Assembly (NCBI GenBank): GCA_900545805.1
Contig: URAL01000014.1
Span: 1-36,170, forward strand
Reading direction: 5' to 3'
Origin: an uncultured Eubacteriales bacterium
GTDB lineage: Bacteria; Bacillota; Clostridia; Oscillospirales; Oscillospiraceae
DNA: 36,170 bases
Part shown: piece by piece, positions 15,891-23,197 of the stretch
Numbering within the stretch: the first letter of the stretch is position 1
How the letters are laid out: each line of letters opens with the position of its first letter
The notes under the pieces: generated by a model
Database searches by the model: none
Told to the model about the DNA's origin: nothing
The model's input: only the letters and a program-made list of their open reading frames with translations
Position numbers and translations under genes: made by a program

Positions 15891-17173
15891 ATGACATTTC
15901 CGACTAAAATTCCGTCCAAAACGGAATTTATCCTGACATTATGTACTGTACCGCGCAGGCTTTTGCCCGGGGCGCGAACCTCGATATAATTGTCGCTGTG
16001 TCCCTGCCAGCACTCGCCCTCCTGCGTTTCAAACAAGACCGGCAGCGTTTTGCCGATCATGCTCTCAAGAAAGGCTCTGCGCGTTTCGGCAACGACGGCG
16101 CGCGCCTGCTTTGAGCGCTTTGCCTTGGTCGCACGGTCTATCTGTCCGTCCATTTTATCGGCCGGAGTTCCCGGTCGGCGGGAATACGGGAAGATGTGCG
16201 CATCGGCAAACCGCGCTTTTTTGAGAAAGGCAAGCGTCTCCTCCTGATGCTGCTCCGTCTCGCCGGGAAAGCCGACAATAACATCGCAGGTCATGCCGCA
16301 GTCGGGGAAATAGCGGCGCAGAAGCTGCATGGCCTCGTAAAAGCGCGCGGTATCGTACTTGCGGTTCATGGCCTTGAGCGTCGCGTCGCAGCCCGATTGC
16401 AGCGAAAGGTGAAAATGCCTGCACACGCTGCCGCAGGCGGAGAGCTTTTCGCAGAATTCCTCCGTTATGACGCTCGGCTCGATTGATCCCAGGCGCAGGC
16501 GCATGTGGGGCGCTGCCTCCGCTATGGCGCATACAACGTCGGCAAGACCGGGCTTTCCGGGAAGATCGACGCCGTAGGACGCGATCTCAATTCCGGTTAT
16601 GACAAGCTCGCGGTAGCCCTTTTTATCGAGCTCGGCGGCCTGACGCACCGCGGCCTCTATCGGCAGACTGCGCACTCTTCCGCGTGTATAGGGGATTATA
16701 CAGTATGAGCAGAAATTGACGCAGCCGTCCTGGATCTTCAAAAGCGCCCTTGTGTGTCCGGACACCGCTCCGGCGGGCAGCTCCTCAAAAACACGCCTGT
16801 CAAAGGGCTTATCGAGCATCCTGTCGCCCTCGCCGGTGGATACTGCCTTTTCAACGGCATCGACGAGCTTTAATCTGTCGGCCGTGCCGTAAACTATATC
16901 CGCGCCGAGCTTCTGCACGGCGTCGGGGCTCAGCTGCGAATAGCAGCCCAGCACCGCCGCGACCGCGCCGGGATTTTCCTCTTTCAGTCGATGGATGGCC
17001 TGACGCGACTTGCGCCCGGCCTCGGAGGTAACTGCGCAGGTGTTGACTATGACAGCGTCGGCGATTTCGCCCTCACGGCAGGGCTTATGTCCGCGTGAAG
17101 CGAGCAGCGCCTCTATCGCCTGCGTTTCATACTGGTTGACCTTGCAGCCGAGAGTGTATATAATGTATTTCAT
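15887..17173 (-). CDS. mtaB: tRNA t6A37 methylthiotransferase
   Basis: MtaB adds a methylthio group to N6-threonylcarbamoyladenosine-37 of tRNAs reading ANN codons, using two [4Fe-4S] clusters. It has 428 residues. The N-terminal methylthiotransferase domain has C10 (YTLGCKVNQYE), C46 (NTCAVT) and C77 (LGCYSQ). The radical SAM motif CVNFCSYC gives C151, C155 and C158. A TRAM domain closes the protein. The start is ATG 17173: GGGAG lies nine bases upstream, while the in-frame ATG at 17182 touches that site. It is transcribed divergently from the cysteine desulfurase across only 28 bp; a desulfurase can supply sulfur for Fe-S clusters. Confidence 0.94.
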   Translation of the reverse strand: MKYIIYTLGCKVNQYETQAIEALLASRGHKPCREGEIADAVIVNTCAVTSEAGRKSRQAIHRLKEENPGAVAAVLGCYSQLSPDAVQKLGADIVYGTADRLKLVDAVEKAVSTGEGDRMLDKPFDRRVFEELPAGAVSGHTRALLKIQDGCVNFCSYCIIPYTRGRVRSLPIEAAVRQAAELDKKGYRELVITGIEIASYGVDLPGKPGLADVVCAIAEAAPHMRLRLGSIEPSVITEEFCEKLSACGSVCRHFHLSLQSGCDATLKAMNRKYDTARFYEAMQLLRRYFPDCGMTCDVIVGFPGETEQHQEETLAFLKKARFADAHIFPYSRRPGTPADKMDGQIDRATKAKRSKQARAVVAETRRAFLESMIGKTLPVLFETQEGECWQGHSDNYIEVRAPGKSLRGTVHNVRINSVLDGILVGNVI

Positions 17174-17201
17174 TGAAATCATCTCCCGAGGAGTAGGATA
17201 T

Positions 17202-18332
17202 ATGGAAATTTATCTTGATAATGCGGCAACGACACGCGTGTGCACAGAGGCCGCCGATATTGCGTATAAGGTCATGACCGACTGCTACGGAAACCCGAGC
17301 TCTACGCACACGAAGGGACGCGATGCAAAGGCATATCTCGACACTGCACGCGCTCAGATAGCCTCGGCGCTCGGCTGCTCGGCATCGGAGGTTTATTTCA
17401 CCTCCTGCGGCTCGGAGAGCGACGTCTGGGCGATAACAAGAGGCGCGGAAAGCGCCGCAAGACGCGGAAGACACATCATCTCCTCCGCCGTTGAGCACGA
17501 TGCGGTGCGAAAAACGCTTGAGGAGCTTGAGAGCCGCGGCTTTGAGGTGACTTATCTCTCCCCCGAAAAGGACGGCTCTGTTTCCGCGGACGCGGTAAAG
17601 GCAGCTCTGCGTGAGGATACTATCCTTGTGACGCTTATGATGGTAAACAACGAGACCGGCGGCATTACCGACATTGCGGCTATATCAAAAATGCTCAAGG
17701 GCTGCGGCTCGAAGGCGCTTTTGCATACCGACGCCGTTCAGGGCTTTATGAAGGTGCCCTTTTCCGCAAAAAAGCTCGGCGCGGACATGATAAGCATAAG
17801 CGGCCACAAGATCCACGCGCCGAAGGGCATAGGCGCATTGTATATCAAAACAGGGGTCAAAATCAAGCCCCTCATTCGCGGCGGCGCTCAGGAGGGCGGC
17901 ATGCGCGCCGGCACCGAGGCTATGCCGCAGATAGCGGCCTTCGGCAAGGCTGCCGAGATTGCTTTCTCCGGCATGAAGGATAACTGTGATACAATGGCCT
18001 CTCTGCGGGCACTCGCCATGAGCACCATATGCGCCGATATTCCCGAGGCACAGATCATCGGCGGCGGCGCTCCGCATATTCTGAGCGTATCGCTCCCCGG
18101 CTGGCGCAGCGAGGTGCTCATGAATTTCCTCGAAGCCGAGGGAATATACGTTTCGCGCTCCTCGGCCTGCAAAAAAGGCGGGCGCAGTCACGTGCTCGAG
18201 GCGATGCGCCTCCCTGCACAGGTCATAGACGGCGCGATAAGGGTAAGCTTTTCGCGCTATAACACCGAGGACGATGTTCTCGCCCTGTGCTCGGCATTAA
18301 AGCGCGCTCACGATACGCTGGCACACAGATGA
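17202..18332 (+). CDS. Cysteine desulfurase (NifS/IscS family)
   Basis: This PLP enzyme releases sulfur from cysteine as a persulfide for Fe-S clusters or thiolated tRNA. It has 376 residues. The N terminus MEIYLDNAATTR is classic. The PLP lysine lies in SGHKIHAPKG (K203) and the catalytic cysteine in SRSSACKKGG (C323). An upstream extension of the frame exists, but the start is fixed by GAGGAG (17188-17193) eight bases before ATG 17202. No IscU or ThiI gene follows, so the sulfur acceptor is not shown. A terminator follows directly. Confidence 0.93.
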   Translation: MEIYLDNAATTRVCTEAADIAYKVMTDCYGNPSSTHTKGRDAKAYLDTARAQIASALGCSASEVYFTSCGSESDVWAITRGAESAARRGRHIISSAVEHDAVRKTLEELESRGFEVTYLSPEKDGSVSADAVKAALREDTILVTLMMVNNETGGITDIAAISKMLKGCGSKALLHTDAVQGFMKVPFSAKKLGADMISISGHKIHAPKGIGALYIKTGVKIKPLIRGGAQEGGMRAGTEAMPQIAAFGKAAEIAFSGMKDNCDTMASLRALAMSTICADIPEAQIIGGGAPHILSVSLPGWRSEVLMNFLEAEGIYVSRSSACKKGGRSHVLEAMRLPAQVIDGAIRVSFSRYNTEDDVLALCSALKRAHDTLAHR

Positions 18333-18344
18333 ATCTCAAGTTTC

Positions 18345-18376
18345 AAGGCTGCACTTAAAGTGCAGCCTTTATTTTT
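18345..18376 (+). terminator. Intrinsic terminator after cysteine desulfurase
   Basis: AAGGCTGCACT (18345-18355) pairs with AGTGCAGCCTT (18359-18369), an 11-bp stem with a 3-nt loop, followed by TATTTTT. Confidence 0.88.
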
Positions 18377-18380
18377 GTTC

Positions 18381-19676
18381 TTATTTATTTTTATCCTCTT
18401 CTGTTTTTTCCGCCGGCTTTGCCCTGCGCTTCGGAACGAGCTCAAGCGTTTCGGGGTCTACGTAATCGAGGTTCATATACGCCTCGGCATTGGTCGGCAG
18501 ATTGTGCTTTTTCAGCTTTCTGTTAATGATCATCTCAAGCGCGGTATAAATGATAACAAAGGCAGGAACGCCCAGCAGCATTCCCCAGAAGCCGAAAATT
18601 CCGCCGAAGATGACAATGGAAAACAGCACCCAGAAGCCGTTTATGCCGATGGAGGTGCCCAGTATTTTCGGGCCGATGACATTGCCGTCAAGCTGCTGAA
18701 GAACAAACACGAAGATGATAAACCACAGGCACATTTTCGGATCGACCAGCAGAATAAGCAGCGCCGACGGGATTGCTCCGATAAACGGCCCGAAGAAGGG
18801 GATGACGTTCGTAACGCCGACGATAACGGATATGAGCAGCGCATACGGCATCTTGAGTATCGCGCAGCCGATGTAGCACAAAACGCCGATTATTGCGCTG
18901 TCGAGAAGCTTGCCGCTTATAAAGCCCATGAAGGTCTTGTCGGCAAAGCGCAGAGACAGCAGGACTCTCTTTGCCCGCGCCGGGGAAAAGACACTGTAAA
19001 GTATCTTCCTGTAGTGCGCTATAAAGGGCTCCTTGTTATAAAGTATGTACACCGAAACGATTATTCCTATAACTACGTTATAAAGCCCCTTGAGGACATA
19101 GAATACACCGCTGGTTATGTTCGTCACGACGTTTTCCATGCTGGGCAGCAGCGTATTGGTCGCCCATTTGGTCAGCGCATCGGTCAGATTTCCGAAGATT
19201 TTCGTTGCATATTGCTCTATCTCGGGGTAGTCCTTTAGAAGATTGTCAATTGCAGAGTAGGCAGAATCAAAATACGAGGGGCTGTTTACTATGATGGCCG
19301 ATATGCTGTCGTATACCTGCGGAACAATGAGATAAAACAGCGCGGCGATCAAAAGCAGCATCACTATCTCGGCGAGGATAAGCGACAGCACACGCGGAAG
19401 CTTGCTGCCCGTTTTTATGCGCGGCTTTGTCCTGTTTATCCTTGCTACGAGCGGCTTAAAGAGCTTTTTCTCGTACAGCATCATCGACGGAATGAGCAGA
19501 TACGATATGACAAGCCCCCATATGAACGGGCTGAGTATGCTCATCAGCTTTCCGAGAGCGTCTATGACCGTTCCCATGTAGTCAATGCCGAAATAGAACA
19601 AAACTCCGGCCGCTATGACGGCAAAGGCCGTCACGCCCCAGCCGACATATTGGGAATATTTATGCTTTCTTTCCAA
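18381..19676 (-). CDS. AI-2E family transporter (UPF0118/PerM)
   Basis: This is a polytopic membrane protein of 431 residues with about eight helices. The layout is of the AI-2E exporter family: two N-terminal helices, a large middle loop (about residues 120-200), then paired helices including the conserved GVTNVIPFFGPFIGAIPSAL segment. Members have been linked to autoinducer-2 export or ion/proton exchange; the substrate cannot be read from the sequence. The start codon is TTG 19676, with AGGAGG seven bases upstream and a good promoter at 19709-19737. The C-terminal tail is charged and cytoplasmic. Confidence 0.9.
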   Translation of the reverse strand: MERKHKYSQYVGWGVTAFAVIAAGVLFYFGIDYMGTVIDALGKLMSILSPFIWGLVISYLLIPSMMLYEKKLFKPLVARINRTKPRIKTGSKLPRVLSLILAEIVMLLLIAALFYLIVPQVYDSISAIIVNSPSYFDSAYSAIDNLLKDYPEIEQYATKIFGNLTDALTKWATNTLLPSMENVVTNITSGVFYVLKGLYNVVIGIIVSVYILYNKEPFIAHYRKILYSVFSPARAKRVLLSLRFADKTFMGFISGKLLDSAIIGVLCYIGCAILKMPYALLISVIVGVTNVIPFFGPFIGAIPSALLILLVDPKMCLWFIIFVFVLQQLDGNVIGPKILGTSIGINGFWVLFSIVIFGGIFGFWGMLLGVPAFVIIYTALEMIINRKLKKHNLPTNAEAYMNLDYVDPETLELVPKRRAKPAEKTEEDKNK

Positions 19677-19708
19677 TTTGCCACCTCCTGATCGGTGTTT
19701 TCGATTTT

Positions 19709-19737
19709 ATATTACTATCTCTTTTTAATGTCGTCAA
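19709..19737 (-). promoter_or_regulatory. Sigma-A type promoter for the AI-2E family gene
   Basis: On the minus strand, TTGACG (19732-19737), a 17-bp spacer and TAATAT (19709-19714) lie about 33 nt before the TTG start. The ribosome site AGGAGG follows. Confidence 0.7.
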
Positions 19738-19806
19738 CAATTTCGTTGTAAAATCGCCGTCAAGTTGTTATGTCAACCATTTGGGTGAATATTATCCTCA
19801 CTCCTG

Positions 19807-19846
19807 TGTTGAAAACTCTGTTGAAAATGTTCAAAACCGTTGATAA
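19807..19846 (+). repeat. Three 9-mer repeats TGTTGAAAA / TGTTGAAAA / CGTTGATAA
   Basis: The copies lie at 19807-19815, 19819-19827 and 19838-19846. The third is a two-mismatch relative of the DnaA box in reverse orientation (TGTGGATAA). The 293-nt gap holding them (19677-19969) contains no convincing gene. It sits between the AI-2E promoter and the carboxypeptidase gene. Confidence 0.45.
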
Positions 19847-19890
19847 TCAATGCGTTTTCAAGCGCCGATGACATGCGAAGAAATTCATTT

Positions 19891-19902
19891 TTTGTCGAAT
19901 AA
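19891..19902 (+). promoter_or_regulatory. Candidate Spo0A box upstream of the carboxypeptidase gene
   Basis: TTTGTCGAATAA contains the full TGTCGAA core of the Spo0A-binding site (19893-19899). It lies about 70 nt before the D-Ala-D-Ala carboxypeptidase start, with CATAAT (19905-19910) just downstream as a possible -10. A single 7-mer can occur by chance, so this is a prediction. Confidence 0.35.
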
Positions 19903-19969
19903 GGCATAATCGCGCAACCTTGTATATCGCAGAGGCGGCAGACATATGATTTCAGAGGAGGGATGAGCT

Positions 19970-21115
19970 ATGAAAAAACTAATTTGCGCGGCGCTGTGCC
20001 TTGTTATGCTCTCAAGCCCGGTGTACGCGATAAACACTCTCACCGATAACGACATCGAGATCTCCGCCCCGTCGGCGATACTTATGGAAAAGGTGACCGG
20101 CGAGGTCATATATGAAAAGAATTCGCACGAAAGGCTGCCTCCGGCGAGTGTGACAAAGGTGATGACGATGCTGCTGATCGTCGAGGCCATAGAGCGCGGC
20201 GATATAAGCCTTGAGGACACGGTCATTGCCTCCGAGCGTGCCGCGTCCTTCGGCGGCAGCTGCGTATATCTCGAGCAGGGCGAAAAAATGAGCGTGAGCG
20301 AGATGCTAAAATGCATCTGCGTCGTCTCGGCAAACGACTGTGCCGTTGCTATGGCGGAGCATCTTTGCGGCTCGGAGCAGGCCTTCGTGGCACGCATGAA
20401 CGAAAGAGCGCACGAGCTCGGCCTGAAGGACACCAATTTCAAAAACTGCACAGGACTCTTCGAGGACGATGAGCACTGCACCAGCGCATACGATATCGCC
20501 GTCATGAGCCGCGAGCTCATACGTCACGACATGATAAAGCAGTATTCGACCATCTGGATGGACACTATCCGAAACGGCGAGTTCGGCCTTTCAAACACAA
20601 ACAAGCTTGTTTACTATTACGACGGCTGCACGGGGCTTAAAACAGGCTTCACGGAAAAGGCCATGTACTGCCTTTCCGCAACCGCAGAGCGCGACGGGAT
20701 CGAGTATATCGCCGTCATCATGCACGCGGACACAATAGATGCGCGAAACTCCGATGCGAAGGCGCTTTTAAACTACGGCTTTGCAAACTATCGCCTGATG
20801 CCGCTCAGAGCCCCCGACGTTCTGCCGCCGGTGCGTGTGAGCCTCGGAGAGGCCGACAGTGTGCAGCCTGTATATGACGGTCCCGAGGCTGCGCTTGTTC
20901 CCAAAAGCGGCCTCGGCGAAGTTAAATATACTGTTAAGCTGCCCGATAAGCTGACGGCGCCGATAGCAAAGGGGCAGCAGATAGGCACGCTAAGCGTCTC
21001 ATCCGGTGAGCGGGAGCTGTACTGCGTTGCGCTCGTTTCCGATACGGGTGTTGCCCGTGCGGACTTCGGCTCGACGCTGCTCGAGCTCCTGAAAAGCTAC
21101 GTAGGGCTGGGGTAA
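19970..21115 (+). CDS. D-alanyl-D-alanine carboxypeptidase (DacF/PBP5 type)
   Basis: This is a secreted serine peptidase of 381 residues that trims the terminal D-Ala of peptidoglycan stem peptides. A signal peptide occupies residues 1-20 (cleavage after VYA). The peptidase S11 motifs are SVTK (S60, K63), SAN (S120-N122) and KTG (K224-G226). A C-terminal PBP5-like beta domain follows, with a likely amphipathic membrane-binding tail. The ATG at 19970 follows GAGGAGGGATGAGCT. In Bacillus the paralogue dacF sits before spoIIAA; here the next gene is pgi, so the sporulation link rests only on the candidate Spo0A box upstream. It could equally be the vegetative enzyme. Confidence 0.93.
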   Translation: MKKLICAALCLVMLSSPVYAINTLTDNDIEISAPSAILMEKVTGEVIYEKNSHERLPPASVTKVMTMLLIVEAIERGDISLEDTVIASERAASFGGSCVYLEQGEKMSVSEMLKCICVVSANDCAVAMAEHLCGSEQAFVARMNERAHELGLKDTNFKNCTGLFEDDEHCTSAYDIAVMSRELIRHDMIKQYSTIWMDTIRNGEFGLSNTNKLVYYYDGCTGLKTGFTEKAMYCLSATAERDGIEYIAVIMHADTIDARNSDAKALLNYGFANYRLMPLRAPDVLPPVRVSLGEADSVQPVYDGPEAALVPKSGLGEVKYTVKLPDKLTAPIAKGQQIGTLSVSSGERELYCVALVSDTGVARADFGSTLLELLKSYVGLG

Positions 21116-21182
21116 ACGCTCCACTTAGGTGCATATTTCGCTCTTTGTGTTGTACATGGTCCCCCACTTCGACATATTGTCC

Positions 21183-21210
21183 TTGCTTTTTCTAAGCTCC
21201 GGTGTATAAT
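21183..21210 (+). promoter_or_regulatory. Sigma-A type promoter for pgi
   Basis: TTGCTT (21183-21188), a 16-bp spacer and a perfect TATAAT (21205-21210) lie 36 nt before the pgi start. A TTCGACA (reverse Spo0A-type core) lies at 21168-21174, just upstream of the -35. Confidence 0.65.
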
Positions 21211-21245
21211 ATTAATTTATAGATTTACCACACGGAGGGCTAATT

Positions 21246-22520
21246 ATGGTCAAGGTTGATTTATCGGGAACTTCCGCCTTCTTCGACCCTGCGGAGCTTG
21301 ACTTTGCGGCCGCTGCTGCGGCGCACAGAACGCTCAGCGAAAAAAGCGGCGCGGGCAGCGAATTTACGGGCTGGCTCGAGCTTCCGCAGCGCATACGCGA
21401 CGGAGAGCTCAAGGCGATACTCGCCGCGGCACAGCGCATACGCGGCCGCTCAAAGGCACTCGTGGTCATCGGCATAGGCGGCTCTTATCTCGGCGCACGC
21501 GGCGCTATAGAGCTTCTGCGCCCCATACCCGCGGAGGATGATCCTGAGATATTCTTCGTCGGCAACGGCCTTTCGCCCGACGCACTGAGCGACACTGTTG
21601 CCCGGCTCGGTGATATGGACTTCGACATAAACGTGATATCCAAATCCGGAACCACCCTTGAGCCGGCGCTGGCCTTCCGCGTTTTCAGAAAAATGCTGAA
21701 GGAAAAGTACGGCTCGGCCGCGAAAAAGCATATATTCGCAACGACCGACGCGCATCGCGGTGCGCTCAAAGCCCTGGCGGACGCCGAGGGCTGGGAGTGC
21801 TTTGTCGTTCCCGACGACGTCGGCGGCAGATACAGCGTGCTGTCGGCGGTCGGTCTGCTCCCGATGGCGGTGGCTGGCATCGACATAAAGGCTGTCATAA
21901 GCTCGGCTATTATCGCGTTCAAGGAGCTCGATCTCCGCTCGCCGGAAAATCCGGCATGGCGGTACGCCGCGGCGCGTCAATACCTGTACGGTCACGGCCG
22001 CAGCATCGAAATACTCGGCTGCTACGAGCCGTCGTTCCGCTTCATGGCCGAATGGTGGAAGCAGCTTTACGGTGAGAGCGAGGGCAAAAACGGCATAGGC
22101 ATCTTCCCCGCCTCCGTTGAGTTCACCGCCGATCTGCACTCGATGGGTCAGTACATTCAGGACGGGCCGCGCACGTTGATGGAGACGATCGTGAGCTTTG
22201 AGAAGACCCGCAGCAGCGTTTCCGTTCCCTTTGAGATGGGCGATCCCGACGGACTCAATTACCTCGCCGGCAAGGATTACGCGGATATCTGCCGCACGGC
22301 CGCGGACGCCGTAAAGGCCGCGCACATATCCGGCGGCGTTCCGAACATCGGTATAAGCGTTCCCAAGCGAGACGAAGCAGGCTTTGCCGAGCTTGTATGC
22401 TTTTTCGAGCTGGCATGCGCCGTCTCCGGCTACATGTCGGGCGTCAACCCCTTTGACCAGCCCGGCGTTGAGGCCTACAAAAAGAATATGTTCAGGCTGC
22501 TTGGCAAGCCGGGTACCTGA
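21246..22520 (+). CDS. pgi: Glucose-6-phosphate isomerase
   Basis: This glycolytic enzyme interconverts glucose-6-phosphate and fructose-6-phosphate in the cytosol. It has 424 residues, the short bacterial form. Seen motifs are GIGGSYLGARGA, the phosphate-binding SKSGTT, the PGI signature around VGGRYSVLSAVGLLP, and QYIQDGPR. The ATG at 21246 follows CGGAGGG. It has its own promoter and a clear terminator, so it is a single-gene unit. Its product feeds glmS, which lies 6 kb away, but no linkage is implied. Confidence 0.95.
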   Translation: MVKVDLSGTSAFFDPAELDFAAAAAAHRTLSEKSGAGSEFTGWLELPQRIRDGELKAILAAAQRIRGRSKALVVIGIGGSYLGARGAIELLRPIPAEDDPEIFFVGNGLSPDALSDTVARLGDMDFDINVISKSGTTLEPALAFRVFRKMLKEKYGSAAKKHIFATTDAHRGALKALADAEGWECFVVPDDVGGRYSVLSAVGLLPMAVAGIDIKAVISSAIIAFKELDLRSPENPAWRYAAARQYLYGHGRSIEILGCYEPSFRFMAEWWKQLYGESEGKNGIGIFPASVEFTADLHSMGQYIQDGPRTLMETIVSFEKTRSSVSVPFEMGDPDGLNYLAGKDYADICRTAADAVKAAHISGGVPNIGISVPKRDEAGFAELVCFFELACAVSGYMSGVNPFDQPGVEAYKKNMFRLLGKPGT

Positions 22521-22524
22521 AAAT

Positions 22525-22557
22525 AAAGCACGGGCTTTTCTGTCCGTGCTTTTGTTT
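22525..22557 (+). terminator. Intrinsic terminator after pgi
   Basis: AAAGCACGG (22525-22533) pairs with CCGTGCTTT (22544-22552), a 9-bp stem with a 10-nt loop, followed by a T-rich run. Confidence 0.85.
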
Positions 22558-22581
22558 ATATTTTAATTCACACTTTTACTC

Positions 22582-22610
22582 TTGCTTTGTATACGGAAAA
22601 ATGTTAATCT
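22582..22610 (+). promoter_or_regulatory. Possible promoter for the P-loop protein
   Basis: TTGCTT (22582-22587), a 17-bp spacer and TAATCT (22605-22610), the latter preceded by TGT as in extended -10 promoters. The -10 match is poor, but the gene needs a promoter in this gap because a terminator lies just upstream. Confidence 0.35.
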
Positions 22611-22660
22611 AAGCTCAACGAAAAACATTTAACTTATAACTGAAAAGGAGAGTGGACAAA

Positions 22661-23074
22661 ATGGTTAAGTTGATCATGGGTCTGAAGGGCAGCGGCAAGA
22701 CCAAGCGCCTGGTCGAGCTCGTCCGTGAGGCTGTCGCTATGGAGAACGGCGATGTCGTCTGCATTGAAAAGGAAAAGAAGCTTACCTTCGATATTCCCTA
22801 TCAGGCCCGTCTTATCGAGGCCGGGTCTTATGATATCGGCTCTTATGAGTTTATCAAGGGCTTTATCTGCGGTCTGCATTCCGGCAACTATGACATCACC
22901 CATGTTTTTGTCGATAATTTCTACAAGATTGTAAGCAATAAGGACCCTGTCATGTTCGGCGAATTTCTCGATTGGCTTGAGAGCTTCTCCGAGAGAGAAA
23001 ATATTGAATTTGTTATAAGCGTCACCATAGACCCCGATACGGTCGGCGAGGCTATCAGAAAATATATGATTTGA
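22661..23074 (+). CDS. Small P-loop ATP-binding protein, conserved in Clostridia
   Basis: This 137-residue protein has a Walker A motif GLKGSGKT at residues 7-14, almost at the N terminus, and a Walker B-like hydrophobic strand ending ITHVFVDNF. Similar clostridial proteins are often labelled as ATP-binding or, probably wrongly, as PilT-like. No pilus gene is nearby. The start is ATG 22661: AAGGAGAG (22644-22651) is nine bases upstream, whereas the in-frame GTG at 22652 touches that site. It is a single-gene unit between two terminators. The codon choice looks regular and highly expressed (GAG, AAG, CTG rich). The biochemical role is unknown. Confidence 0.85.
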   Translation: MVKLIMGLKGSGKTKRLVELVREAVAMENGDVVCIEKEKKLTFDIPYQARLIEAGSYDIGSYEFIKGFICGLHSGNYDITHVFVDNFYKIVSNKDPVMFGEFLDWLESFSERENIEFVISVTIDPDTVGEAIRKYMI

Positions 23075-23083
23075 CCAAAAAAG

Positions 23084-23115
23084 CGGGCAGGGCTTTACGG
23101 CTTTGCCCGTTTTTT
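23084..23115 (+). terminator. Intrinsic terminator after the P-loop protein
   Basis: CGGGCAGGGC (23084-23093) pairs with GCTTTGCCCG (23100-23109) in RNA, using two G-U pairs, with a 6-nt loop and six Ts after it. Confidence 0.85.
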
Positions 23116-23130
23116 CGTCAATATTCGCTC

Positions 23131-23159
23131 TTGACTTAGTTTAGAGGCTTTATTAGAAT
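23131..23159 (+). promoter_or_regulatory. Sigma-A type promoter for the glycerol-1-phosphate dehydrogenase gene
   Basis: TTGACT (23131-23136), a 17-bp spacer and TAGAAT (23154-23159). The nine bases TTGACTTAG occur twice, at the -35 (23131-23139) and again at the start-site region (23160-23168). Confidence 0.6.
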
Positions 23160-23197
23160 TTGACTTAGGATAAATTTTTTAATTGAGGTGTTTTATC

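Noticed and set aside
19770..19871. 33-codon plus-strand frame in the gap before the carboxypeptidase gene
   Set aside because: No ribosome site, and its sequence is made mostly by the TGTTGAAAA-type repeats, which explain it better as non-coding.
21150..21203. 17-codon plus-strand frame before pgi
   Set aside because: No ribosome site; it lies within the promoter region.
22652..22660. GTG start for the P-loop protein
   Set aside because: It abuts the ribosome site; ATG 22661 has the right spacing.
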